Source of the DNA: Gibbula magus
Taxonomy: Eukaryota; Mollusca; Gastropoda; Trochida; Trochidae
Assembly: GCA_936450465.1 (NCBI GenBank)
Contig: OW388298.1
Location: 11,046,663 to 11,110,662 of the forward strand
Length of the DNA stretch: 64,000 nucleotides
Direction: 5' to 3'
Shown piece after piece: positions 36,406 to 47,453 of the stretch; the stretch's first letter is position 1; each line of letters begins with the position of its first letter. The position numbers were made by a program, and so were the translations under genes. The notes under the pieces were generated by a model. The model was not told the origin of the DNA. It saw only the letters and a list, made by a program, of their open reading frames with translations, and did not search any database.

Positions 36406-36422
36406 TCCCGGACGAGCCCCCA
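36406..36422 (-). promoter_or_regulatory. Primer-binding site, tRNA-Pro type
   Basis: On the element's strand, TGGGGGCTCGTCCGGGA begins 12 bases after the 5' LTR. It complements the 3' end of tRNA-Pro including CCA, the primer class used by murine leukaemia-type retroviruses. Confidence 0.85.
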
Positions 36423-36434
36423 ATTTATCTTTCC

Positions 36435-37173
36435 TGTCACGGTGCTGGTGAGGGGTATGATGTAATGGTACTTAGTACTTAGTACCTTTCACTAATAGTA
36501 GTCACTATGACAAGAAGACAAAGTAAAATTAAATAAAATAGAGATTCCAAGTAGCCAAAAGATCACACAACCAAGCCATAAGCTATAGTATTTATTTCAA
36601 TATATAACCTTCTACTTATTTAGACACAAACCAATACAATATTTAGAAAAACGACCACCCAAGTAATAATCAAATAATTAAAGGTTACATGAATTACCTA
36701 GTTAAAGGTAACTATGAACCTGACAGTAATATGCTATACATATATTTGTATATGCAAAAATGTACCTATTTCAAGGACACTATTGAGCACAAGTCATATA
36801 ATCAAATATGATCATGCAGTTGTTATAGAATTTAACAACTAGAAAAACACACACGCCTAGGGTAAAGGAAAAAGTAAGGCTTACCCTAGTGCGTCTGTCC
36901 AGTGTGAGTCCTCCGTGGGAACTGACCCCTTACAGGATGTTCCACTGATATTCCTAGCTTGGAATTTAACCATTTCCATAAACTTACATGCCAACAATGG
37001 GGGAGACCTTCGTTAGAAAGCCCTAACGAAGTCACCCCTTGACATGTGTCTATAGTAATGTCAAGCTGGAACCATTCTGTGCCCTCCGGAATGTTATCAG
37101 GAGGCACAGAGGAAAACCTACAGATATGGTTACATTGATAAATTGTATGTACTCTAAGACGAGTATCGTCACA
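36435..37173 (-). repeat. 5' LTR of the Gmr1-like element
   Basis: It is 739 bases and carries the promoter for the minus-strand gag-pol. It is followed outward by the GCTAC target duplication at 37174-37178. Confidence 0.95.
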
Positions 37174-37178
37174 GCTAC

Positions 37179-38404
37179 ACATGCTTTATAGGATAATTCT
37201 GTTGATGTCACCATCATTATGACACGCCTTCCGTCTCGCCATGACGGTCTCGGTCTTTAGAGGGGCAGAAGCACGGTTTTTCGCTGAAATATGTCGATGA
37301 AATGTATTTGAATAATAATGTCACCAATAGTAAAACACCCTTCTCTCTTCGGAAAATCAAGTTTAAAAAAAGGGTGTACATGGTTCCGTAACGCCATGGG
37401 AATCGTTTTTGTCATTCGAAATAATAAATGTGTTCACGCTAACGATTCACGCTTTGCTTCACTCTTTACATGGAGTAGTAATTATTTATTAGTATTATTT
37501 ATTACTTCAATTATCTGAAATTGGGGTCTGTGACTCGTTAGCAGACACGTTAATTATAAACAGCATAGGTAGGTAAATGTGATCTCATATTTATCCTCGA
37601 TGCAGTGTACCTTTAATTCACCTCCCTCAATATTGATATCCACTCACTAAGACCCCCATCTTTTATCTTACCTGCAAGTTAAGACTGAATTTCACGATTT
37701 AACACTCATATTCAAACACGATGTTTGAATGAGACAATATCTTGTGTTCAGTCAGTTCACGTCACACCTCATTCGGGAAATCCTGTATTTATCAATTTCC
37801 AACATAATGGAGTGTAGATCGTGAAACGAAGCAGGAACGATATTACTGGATATCTAAGTGGTGAGCTAACTATGATATCTTCACTGGTTGAATCCACTCA
37901 ACGTTACAGCACATCCGTGTCATATTTGACTTCCTTGTTTACCGAGGCATTTACAAACGAGCCAGGAACACATTTAACGGGAGCTTTCTCTTCGTTCTGC
38001 AGAAAATATACCAGTTAATTGAAAATCATAGTTTGTGTAACATCTTCACAACTTCATATTGAAGAATATGGATTAATCCATCTTCACGCTTGGATATGGG
38101 TAAGTGTCTCAAAGAAGTGTTCTAATAGGGTGTACTTGATTTGAACTACGGCGCAATCCCCGGCTTACCGGATATGCGTCACCGGATTATCATTTTAGAC
38201 GAGCCGGTTTGAAATGAAATGTTCAAGGATTTATAGCTGATAGATCTGTATGACGTAAATTTGGTGATATAACCTTAGTATTTAATACAGTTGAATATTT
38301 AGCAACCACAAGATAAGTTGGGTATCTCAAATATTTATTTTCAATTTAGATATTAAGATGCTCACTGCTGCGGGCTTGATATCAAGCCCAAGAGGTGTTG
38401 ACGT
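37179..38404. other. Unique sequence, no gene seen
   Basis: Short frames only. No domain, splice structure or repeat was recognised. Confidence 0.4.
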
Positions 38405-38412
38405 ATTGATAC

Positions 38413-39593
38413 GGTTACCTGCCAAAACGCAGAACTGCAAAACGCAGAATCCCAATTAGCAGAAATGAAAAGTTCATTGTCAGGCTGGTCACACCTATTC
38501 AATTAAGTAATGGACTGGTCCACTCTGACAGTGAGTAGAGCGACACAGTCAAATTAGCAGATCACTGAATCAACAGGTCAATGTTCAACAGTATGAACCT
38601 CCCGGTATATGTTTATATGAAAATACTGAGTAGTCACACACTGTAACAATATATTCAGCACTCTATCAAAACATTGTTTAGAGTAAACAATTAAACTTTA
38701 ATCTCATACTTCCTTCTCCGAAACAATCTTTGTCCACATATATAGGTGTTAGAAACATGGCATAGACATTCCAATTCCACAATGGCTGGGTTACGGAAAG
38801 TAGAATATGTGATGTCTCAGAAAGGTGCTCCACAAGTGTTACTTGACGGATACTTGTATGCTAAGAACAAGGATAAGGGGGACACTGTTTACTGGCGGTG
38901 TGTTGATAGGTCATGCAGTGGCAAGTGTACCACCGTCACAGACTTCGTGAAGATAACAACACAACACAGCCATCCACCTAGTGACGACCGGGCCCTGAAG
39001 TTTGTCAGCACGCTGAGGAAGAGAGCTAGAGAAGAGACGACGCCAATGCAGCAGATCTATAACAACGAGGTGAACCATCAGGAGGAAGATCAGTGGGTTC
39101 GCCGAGCTGCAGGTCTCCCGCTGCTTCCCCTGCTCCAGGTCCAGGATGCGTGGCTCGATGCTATGAACCACTGCCCAGACGTACTACAAGCTGATGCCTT
39201 CAACGACTACATCGTCGCGACGTGGGTGGATGACGATGCCAGGTTCCCACCCCGACTCTGGAACCACCATGGAACAGATTGAACAATGAACAATGATAAG
39301 CAATGTTGTAAATTATTGTTAATATGTTATTGTAAGTTATTGTACGTTATTAATATGATGAAGAGATACATCAACATCAATATCCAAGATGATGAAAGAA
39401 TCCAACAATGGAAACATATGATTAAAAAACATGCACAATACATGTTTACACAACAAATTGTATTTTTGTCTTCATTTCATTTCCTATCGGGCCGTTCCAT
39501 TATATTATGAGGGTTCAGGTGTGTGCAACCAACCATAAATGTTGTTGTTTTAGCAGTTCTGCGTTTTGCAGTTCTGCGTTTTGGCAGGATACC
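38413..39593 (+). mobile_element. Short MULE (Mutator-like element) with FLYWCH ORF
   Basis: The terminal inverted repeats are GGTTACCTGCC (left) and GGTATCCTGCC (right, inverted), each followed by AAAACGCAGAACTGCAAAAC and GCAGAA. The last part is a subterminal tandem repeat of AAAACGCAGAACTGC. The flanks are an 8-base duplication ATTGATAC at 38405-38412 and 39594-39601. TIR form and an 8-base duplication fit Mutator-like elements. At 1181 bases it lacks a full transposase but carries one zinc-finger ORF, so it is likely non-autonomous. Confidence 0.8.
38782..39282 (+). CDS. FLYWCH zinc-finger protein of the MULE
   Basis: This is a 166-residue frame starting at ATG 38782. Residues about 4-66 form a FLYWCH-type zinc finger: VEYVMSQKGAPQVLLDGYLY, then VYWRC, C-x4-GKC, and H-x-H in TTQHSHPP. 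The C-terminal part (WLDAMNHCPDVLQADAFNDY, then FPPRLWNHHGTD) matches the region that precedes the C-terminal end of MULE transposases associated with FLYWCH domains. The catalytic core that should lie between the two is missing. The ORF is best read as an internally deleted transposase that keeps the DNA-binding domain. It could act as a repressor or bind the TIRs, but that is inference. It lies wholly inside the TIRs. Confidence 0.7.
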   Translation: MAGLRKVEYVMSQKGAPQVLLDGYLYAKNKDKGDTVYWRCVDRSCSGKCTTVTDFVKITTQHSHPPSDDRALKFVSTLRKRAREETTPMQQIYNNEVNHQEEDQWVRRAAGLPLLPLLQVQDAWLDAMNHCPDVLQADAFNDYIVATWVDDDARFPPRLWNHHGTD

Positions 39594-39993
39594 ATTGATA
39601 CGTCAGTGACTTCTGACCCTTTGACATCCATACGACAAATTTAAAGTGTGCCACGAAGTTCACTGATTCATGAACAAGTTCACATTTTCCGAATGAGAAA
39701 TCAATGGGCTTTCACATGATGTAATTAGTATCTATATACAATTCTATTTTATTGAGAAATGATGAGCTAAAAATATTGAACGTATTTTCAATCACAAAAC
39801 TGCCTGCAGGTGCACGTTTGACGTCATAATAAAAATGTTACCTACCCGATTCATTGGGTTGAAATTCTATAGTAAGTGCAAGCAAAATGCATAACTTTTA
39901 CATCACCATGTTCAGAATCTCCTAATCTAGCTGATTTACAAATTTGGACATTGAATTTATTTCTGTTAGAAAATAATCGGAGATTTGCGAAAA

Positions 39994-40374
39994 ATGTCGG
40001 CAAATTCAACCGATTACTTTTTGAAAAAATCCGTGAAAATAAACAAAGAATTTCACTTAAACATTTTAGAATCTCAAAATCTTCCACAAATAAATAAAAA
40101 TGTATCTGTGCATTGTTTGTCAATTCTTGTTTCCAAATGTAGTAATATATCCAACGTGAATGCCAAGCTAGCGGAAGCTGTATCTATTTTTAGAAATGGT
40201 CGTCGATCTTACCATAGAGTGTTATTAATTGTTAAAATTAAACAAATTGACACCAAAAACGATGTTGTTTTTATAAAAATCGATCTAAAAATAAAAAATG
40301 AGGTTGTAATAATTATTTCATCAGATCGTAGAGTCAGTGTCCTTGACCCGATAAATGTGCATAAGTCAACCTAG
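39994..40374 (+). CDS. Unidentified AT-rich ORF
   Basis: This is a 126-residue frame from ATG at 39994, MSANSTDYFLKKSVKINKEF onward, Lys/Ile/Asn-rich with no recognised domain. It lies between the MULE and the left end of the 7.4-kb transposon. It may be chance in AT-rich DNA. No splice or promoter evidence was found. Confidence 0.2.
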   Translation: MSANSTDYFLKKSVKINKEFHLNILESQNLPQINKNVSVHCLSILVSKCSNISNVNAKLAEAVSIFRNGRRSYHRVLLIVKIKQIDTKNDVVFIKIDLKIKNEVVIIISSDRRVSVLDPINVHKST

Positions 40375-40634
40375 CCCCCCGGATGTAACATTGTTTTTAC
40401 GATTACAATCACTGTGAGTACATTTGAATATTGATTATAAGTTATACATATATGATAAATAAATGTCATATCCTACCATTATCACATATAATGATCATGT
40501 ATGAGTTTAAATTTGAAGTACGAAATGTGTTTGACATGACATGGACCGACTTTCTGATCTGCGATTTCACAAGTTGAAATGTAGCCGTGAAACAGTAGCA
40601 GTAACCCTATCTCGCTAAAAAGTAAATTACGAAT

Positions 40635-40685
40635 GGGGAACCGTGACGTACTAATCCGCCAGGTGGCGCGTCGGAATTTCCGTCC
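40635..40685 (+). repeat. Left terminal inverted repeat
   Basis: It starts GGGGAACCGTGACGTACT and ends CGGAATTTCCGTCC. Blocks GGGGAACCGTGA, AGGTGGCGC and CGGAATTTCCGTCC match the right TIR exactly, while the spacers differ. Confidence 0.85.
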
Positions 40686-40707
40686 CGGAAGTGTTGCTAG
40701 CGTAAAC

Positions 40708-43700
40708 ATGTCGCTATACGGCTGTTTGACAGTTGACAAACTGAAGCAGGATTTGCGCTGTCGTGGTGCCTCAACACGGGGCCGGAAAGCAGATTTGATC
40801 GAAAGGTTAGTCCATATTTCAAATACGCATTTAAAACGAACAGATACCAATGTAAAATTTAATTATCAATCAATCATTCCGCGATCTGTCAGTCCTATTA
40901 AAAACCGCGGGAATTTCAAGCTCGTTTTGCTGTCAGTCCTTAGTCGAGTCAAGTGTACATAAATGTCTTATGTCAATATGTGACACGATTGTATGAGTGA
41001 ATATTATGAAATTTCTATCTGGCAGATGATTGTTATTAATTATAGTATATCAATTAAATCCGTGAAATTGAACTTGAAAATACTGTACTGTGAAATTTTA
41101 AACACCACCACAGTACACCTTTTATTTATTCATGAATAATAGATATATGTATAAGATCTACCAAAGTCTAAGAATTTTCTGATTTATTTTACATAAAATT
41201 ATCTTTAAAAGATGTTAATTAATTAGAAAACATAACTTCTTAAAATAACGAATGCTTGGGAATTTGTGTTTGCAATTGTTTACTAGCAGGGTTGTTATTA
41301 TACTAAATTAAAATTTCACCCAATTATCAGAATCATAATGTCCTGTACAAACGAATTACTGCTTGTTCGATATTAGAGGCTATTTATAAATCTCACTTTT
41401 TAAAATAATTTATTTAATTGTCCAAAAATGTTTTGTGATTTAGATGGAATAATTTTAATTCAATTCAATTTTCTATCATGGAATGATCTTATCAAAAGTA
41501 CCTAAATGTTTAATTGCTGTATTTTCAGATTGGAATCTTATGACCGTAATGACAACTTTAGGAGGAAAGAGGAAGAAGTGGTACTGCCAAAATCTATACC
41601 AACTTTGACATGGCCAACAACAGGATTTCAGCAGCTGGTACCTTCTCATCAATCTGATTTTCCTTGCATATCATGTTCGGATGTAGAGGCGTACTTTAGG
41701 TACAGATTGGCCGTGGACAATGAAGAGGTTTGTGTCAGCTTAGTGGTTTAATTATCCCTCAACTCCTTTTTATTCAAACAAGTTGATGTAAAATTATAGT
41801 TCAATTGAATTCCTCATCATGTCTCTAAACAAAATTTTAATGTTAAGGTCAATGTTACATGGAAGGTTGCTTAGTATCCGCTGTAATTATAAAATGATAT
41901 TTATAATTTCATAATTAATCTATAGGCAGGAGACTTCAAAGCTCTGGAGAAGGGTACACAGCTGCTGAAATCCACCCACATCATTGCCTGCAGTCAGCTG
42001 GTGATGGATGAGGAGACATATCTCAGTGGACTTGTCAGTGCTGCCATGAAAAAGAAGGTACATTGAGCTGTGTTGTGATACTGATTATCATAATCTCAAA
42101 TATAATGAGTGAGGATATTCCTCATTAATACTCAAATTTAATTTTCTCACCTCTTAGGACACTCATACAATTTTTTTTTATGATTCAGGTAGAAATTGAA
42201 CAAAGGGTGGTCACCAAAATTACATGCAAAATATTTGTAATACAAAATCTACATTTGCAAAATTGTATTTTCCGTTGTTTATTCAGGTAAGCTACAGTTT
42301 CAAGGCGAAGATTGCTGGCAGTGGCGAAGTCCTTCACACCCACTGTGAATGTCCTGCAGGCAAGGGACCCCACGGCACCTGCAAACATCTGGCAGCAGTC
42401 CTCCTGATGGCCGCAGACTTCAAGTCTACAGGCAGTATTGCCATCAGAAGATCTTGTACTGACCGCCTGCAGACTTTTCATCGACCGAAAAAGGAATATT
42501 CAGGTAGGAAAACTCTCAATAAAGAAGTATAAATTATAAATAGGAAGCTGTAACTAGAAACTAATGTGGGTTTGTGTTGATAAAAGTTTTGTCATGTTAC
42601 TAAATGATACAGAAAATATTTAACTTTTCTACCTCACGAGATGAGATAAACATGGTATTTGTCAAGAATCGACAGATATTCTGTTTATTTTATGATGCTA
42701 TCCTTGTATTTACTTCTGATCAGGGTTGTTTTCACACCGAACAGTTGCTAGGAACAGCCTGTCACCAGAGTAACACTGTGACTGCGTCACACCATTGTTT
42801 TATGACATCAAATTATATCAGTAACTGATCATAAGTTACTTTCACTGTAGCTTGATAGGTAGTTTATTTCACTTATATATCCCAGTATTTTTTTACTGCT
42901 TGTCATATACTAAAATTGATTATTACCCATATGGTTGAAAATAACCGAGTTAGTATTTTTGATATGAGCACATGTTCACATATCACGTTTGGCTAGCAAC
43001 GATTGTTTCACCGCGGCTTCCCGTATTACGTCGCCTGTGACGTCATAAAATGATTGTTCGTGACGTCACTATAGCTTGCCGTCGCAAGGGAAGTGGGCCG
43101 TTTCCTGACTATTTTAACGCGAATCAAATGGAATAAAATGTGTAATAAAGAAATTATTACACTCGAAAGTGTGCCATATGACTTTTACGAAACTCGTGCA
43201 AATGTATGTATAACCCCTCGCTCTCGCTCGGGCAATTCACACTCGTTTCGTAAAAGTCATATGACACACTTCCTCGGGTAATAATCTCTATGTATCTCGC
43301 TCCAAGTTATTTATATAATGAATTTGTATTTCTAAGCATTTCGATCATATCTGTATATTTACAATTTAGAATCACCGAAGAAAGCTTCAGACCTTGGTCT
43401 GAAACGTGCTGCCCTGCTGGATGACCCACGGCCTCTCAAGTTTCGACGTATGGAGGGGTACCGGGACCATGTGAGGAACACGACAATCAACTACTGCAAT
43501 CAAGCGAACAGAGATCTCACAGTCCGGTATCTCTTTGAACGTGCAGATCTTCATGCAGCGGTACAAGACCACCAGTATCTAGCAAGGCCGTTCATCGAGT
43601 ACTGGGTGGATAAAGCACTTGAGGTAGACTAAATTGTAATAGATATACTGGGCAAAATAAGTTTGATATTTTATTATTTATGATTGACAAATTGTCAGTG

Positions 43701-44842
43701 TTTCAATGAATACAGGGGCGGGATAGCGCAGTGGTTAGCGCGTTCGGCTTCGGATCAAGAGGTCCGGGGTTCGAATCCCGCCAGGGGCACGGCAACTTTG
43801 TCTGCAGAAGAGAAATTTTCTACACGCAGTAAGGTTTGGGTGCAATGCTACACTGAATTTCAGGGTAGTACCACCCACGGTTCGCTAGTTCCAGCCGATG
43901 CTCGCAGGTTTCACCGCAATGCATAGCCACATGGCGTTGCGGGATTTCTCCCTGCCATAATACTAGCAGCTGCGATATAAGTGAAATACTCTTGAAAGCG
44001 GCGTTAAACCCCAACTCACTCACTCAATGAATACATGTAGATCATTATTAATAATTTCAAACTTTACATTTATCCATAATTTTTTTTGTACAGTATATGT
44101 GATAAATTGTCAAATAAGAACCTCCTTTCTACAGAAGACTTCTATTTTCCACATTTGAAGATGAGTCATGATCTGTACCCTTTTTTCACAGGTTACAGAT
44201 ATTCAAGCCAAGGATTTAGAAAAGAACACCAGGAAACAGGCTAAGTGTTCACTTTGGCATGAAGAAAGAAGATGGCGATTGACGGCTTCCAACTTCGGTA
44301 CATTGTGCAAGAGCACCTTCAGACGAAATAAACTTACACTGTGCAAAGCCATGGTTTCTAGCAAACGTTTAGTTTGTAAAGCAATAAGACATGGCCTTCA
44401 TTATGAAGCAAGGGCCATCTCTCAAGTTGAATCAGTTTGCAATGTGAAGGTTAAACAATGTGGTTTGTTTGTGTTGCCAGAACTGCCTTTCCTTGCAGCC
44501 ACCCCAGATGGTGTTATTGACACAGACACCATTGTTGAAGTAAAATGCCCTTACAGTGGCAGAAATGAGAAAATTGTACCTGGCAAGTTATTTCCCTATC
44601 TCACTTTCATTAATGGCACAATGTCGTTAAAAGAAAATAGCAATTACTACTTTCAGGTACAAGGTCAGATGTTCTTAACAAAAAGACAGTATTGCTTGTT
44701 TGCTGTTTATACTTTCAGTGATTTCTTTGTACAGAAGATATCTTTAGATGAGGAGTACTGTAGAGGAAGTATTGTCCCAAAACTGACATTGTTCTTTGAA
44801 TCTTTTCTCAGGCCATACATAGCTCAACACTGTATTTACTAG
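40708..44842 (+). CDS. SAP-SWIM-YqaJ nuclease of the transposon, 6 exons
   Basis: Exons 40708-40805, 41529-41727, 41926-42057, 42287-42503, 43370-43623 and 44192-44842 join in frame with GT-AG junctions to give 516 residues. ATG 40708 is chosen because an upstream ATG at 40633 is part of the TIR and target duplication. Residues about 6-33 are a SAP-type DNA-binding motif (LTVDKLKQDLRCRGASTRGR). A SWIM zinc finger is at C163, C165, C175 and H177. Residues 301-516 are a YqaJ/lambda-exonuclease-type PD-(D/E)XK nuclease with E372, D406, E416-x-K418 and the QVQGQM block at 455-460. In phage and viruses such nucleases resect DNA for strand-annealing recombination. Here it probably helps excision, repair or insertion. 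No stops or lost residues were found. Intron 4 holds hairpin MITEs and intron 5 a SINE. Confidence 0.85.
42608..42912 (-). mobile_element. Family A hairpin MITE fragment in intron 4
   Basis: It is the reverse complement of most of 63350-63660, with blocks CACGAGATGAGATAAACATG, ATTGTTTTATGACATCAAAT and CAGTAACTGATCATAAG. The right arm of the hairpin is missing, so it is a truncated or rearranged copy. Confidence 0.7.
42955..43295 (+). mobile_element. Hairpin MITE, family C, in intron 4
   Basis: The body has GTGACGTCATAAAATGATTG and GTGACGTCAC, then a hairpin at 43157-43281. The stems (43166-43191 and 43247-43272) are 26 nt each. Boxes ACTCG and ACTCGTG lie on the left with CACTCGT and CTCGG on the right, around apex CTCGCTCTCGCTCG. 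The stem sequence is unrelated to families A and B. Confidence 0.75.
43715..44023 (+). mobile_element. tRNA-derived SINE in intron 5
   Basis: The tRNA-like head has A box TAGCGCAGTGG (43724-43734) and B box GGTTCGAATCC (43768-43778). A long body follows, and the tail is AAAGCGGCGTTAAACCCCAA followed by CTCACTCACTC. It is flanked by a 12-base duplication, TCAATGAATACA, at 43703-43714 and 44024-44035. The anticodon arm resembles tRNA-Arg(TCG) (CTTCGGATCA) but no longer folds well. The apparent protein IAQWLAR...VRGSNPARG is the usual spurious frame through a tRNA-like head. Confidence 0.9.
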
Positions 44843-46135
44843 TGTTCTGAATTAGATGCAACATACTGTCCAATCAGACTTACCATCCAGGTAGTTTACT
44901 TTGTCCAAAGATTTCTGATTAAACTGTTAAAGATAAGAATTGAAGAAAAAAGATAACAGTTAAAGTAAAATCAAAATTTATTCAGAGTACTAATCATTTA
45001 GTACTAGTCATTTTAATACATTTTATCACAAGTTGAACATGGAAAAGTAGTCACATGTAGTTTGTACAAACTTGCAAGATTATAATATAAGATTGTACAT
45101 CAATTGTCATCAAGATTATTTCCATTTATTGTGTACAATATGAATAAAGAAAGTCCAGTGTTACACATGAAGTTGTTGGCAAAATGCTTATTAACACCAA
45201 TATATAAACATAGATAGTATTAGATACATATTTAAAAAAAATATCTTTTGCCTTCCATATCTCCATTTAATTGTCTTATTTCACAAAGAGTCATTAAATG
45301 GTCTTTTATTATTTTATTCAAACTTCATAAAAATTTATATGACAGTGTGAATTTCTCACACATAGTTATCATTTAATGAAAGTTGCTATTCTACAGAATA
45401 TTTGACAGGGCAATTGAATGCATTATGTGATATCCGCTATTTCCTCATGAACTCAATTATTTCAATTTCCTCAAGAATTCATTTATTTCAAAGAAGCTAT
45501 GTATGCTTTACTGCTTGATTATGCACACCAAACAGGGCGAATATAATAAATGTGTACAAATCTAATAATTTATTCGGAGTACAATTTAATTTCATCATGA
45601 GTGGCTTGAAAATGAAAACTAGTCACCTATAGTTTGTACATATTTGTAGGATTTTAATAAATGTAACATTGTATGTCAGCTGTCATCAATGTTATTTCCA
45701 TTTATTATGTACAATATGAAGATACTTCAGTGTTACACATCTTCCTAATTATAGAATATCATGAAGCTGTTGGCAAAATGTTTATTAACAACAATATACA
45801 AACAGAGATACATGTTTTTTCTAAATATCTTTTGCCTTCCATATCTGCATAGTGAATACCAAAGTAACCAAACATATGAGACTCAAAACCTATTTCATCA
45901 TGATCATGAGACAAATGTTCACAAGTCTATGTTGAAAATAATGTAGCTTGATTACAATTTAATGTTTTGTCAGAATTGATTCAGACATGTATGAACTGGT
46001 ACAACAAATATGAAAATGGTTGAATGTGTGGCAAATATGTACAAAATAAATTACTTCATACTGAACAAACTTGTGTATTATTTACTTTTAGCTTCCAGAC
46101 TCAGAATTGGAGAAAACATTATCCTGTGATCAATA
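44843..46135. other. Intergenic spacer between the convergent transposon genes, with a direct duplication
   Basis: 44976-45264 and 45568-45849 are diverged direct copies (ATTTATTCRGAGTAC to TCTTTTGCCTTCCATATCT). An AATAAA at 45143-45148 could serve the plus-strand gene. No further gene was seen. Confidence 0.6.
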
Positions 46136-47422
46136 TCATGCAAGACGATTTACAATGTTTGGTCGAAAGTTTGACAACATGTAGCATACACTGATGATGC
46201 GTGACCCTAAGGCTACCTTCGAGTGATGGAGCTCTTTCTTCAATATCTTGTAAGTTTTTCCTAGCCCAATTACACGCTCTACATGAATGCGTTTAGAAGC
46301 TACTCTACGATCATGAACAACCTCTTCTGGTTCTAGTTGACTCCTTCCCTTAAGCATTGTAGGGGTATTAACCTTTACATTTGCAGATGAGAATATATCT
46401 TGCACCATAATTCCTCTGTCTGCCATGATACTGTCACCAGGGGAAAACATGCTTGGATTACACAGCTTACATCTTTCAATGATCTGTCTATCACTACATG
46501 AGCCACCATAGCTATCACTGATGAAAGTTACAAGTCCACGGGGCGAACAGCCTATCATTGTCTTGAGAGTATTCTTGTTTTTATAACGTGAAAATGTTGC
46601 TCGTTGATCATGGACATTGCTAGGTTTACAAATAGGTGTTTCCGTAGCATCTAGAATTACTCTGGTTGACGGAAAACGTTCTTTAAAATTCTCTGGCATG
46701 GTATTTTTAACAACATCTTGAGAAGCCCACAAATCTAACTCACAGAGTTGGAAATACAAGAAATTTGTCCAAACTATAAACAATGTTGAAACAGTACTTT
46801 CACTAATGTGAAACAATATTGACAAATCAAAGTCATCCCTGGCTTGCCTTAACTTGAGCAAAGTTAGAAATAACTGATCTTCCTCAGGCAATAAAGAACA
46901 TTTATAAGAGAGATGATACACAGCTGGGCCCAATACATTGAAGAAGTACATAAAATGATAATAATCTTCAAAACCTGTGTAATACAAAACAGCTTTAGGA
47001 TTATCTTTAAAGTTATGAATGGACACACGGCAACTTGAATCGGATAACAAATCACATTGAGTACTGACATCTATATTGTCTTGAAGTGATGGAGATTCAT
47101 CAGAAGACTCACTGTCTTGAGAGGCGATGATGATAACTTCAGACTGCATGTCGGGTACTGGTTCCTCCCATGCCTCTACCTGTCTTGATTTCCTCGGTGT
47201 TGGACGGACCTTGTTGAAGGAGAAGATGGATGGAACAGCGTCTTCCTTAAGACGGGGCCTCTTCCCTGATAAATAATATACAAAATAATTAGTGTGTAGT
47301 TTGGATTAGTGCCATTTATTTATTAAAGTGATTTAGTAACAATATTTTTTTAAATATTTAAATTTTAATTGATGTCATCTTATCTTATTATTTAGGCCTA
47401 ATGTTTAATTTATAATTTCTTT

Positions 47423-47453
<31 letters not shown>

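Larger units (their letters stand above)
30786..37173 (-). mobile_element. Complete Gmr1-like Ty3/gypsy LTR retrotransposon
   Basis: The 6388-base element is bounded by two 739-base LTRs (TGTCACGG to CGTCACA). It is flanked by a 5-base duplication, GCTAC, at 30781-30785 and 37174-37178. By eye the two LTRs differ at one site (ACGACTACC against ACGACCACC), so the insertion is recent. Transcription runs right to left. A primer-binding site, one gag-pol frame and a polypurine tract are all present. The pol order is protease, integrase, reverse transcriptase, RNase H. That order is typical of Ty1/copia but is also known from the Gmr1 group of Ty3/gypsy elements. The integrase has the GPY/F module and the reverse transcriptase is of gypsy type, which supports Gmr1 placement. 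Confidence 0.95.

Noticed and set aside
38746..38781. Upstream extension of the FLYWCH ORF
   Set aside because: It would need a GTG start. The ATG at 38782 suits a eukaryotic gene.
40633..40707. Upstream ATG extension of the nuclease gene
   Set aside because: That ATG is formed by the AT target site and the first G of the TIR, so it would not travel with the element.
43718..43790. Functional tRNA gene
   Set aside because: A and B boxes are present, but the anticodon arm does not fold and the sequence continues into a SINE body with target duplication.
43684..43926. IAQWLARSASDQEVRGSNPA peptide
   Set aside because: This is the usual spurious translation of a tRNA-like SINE head.
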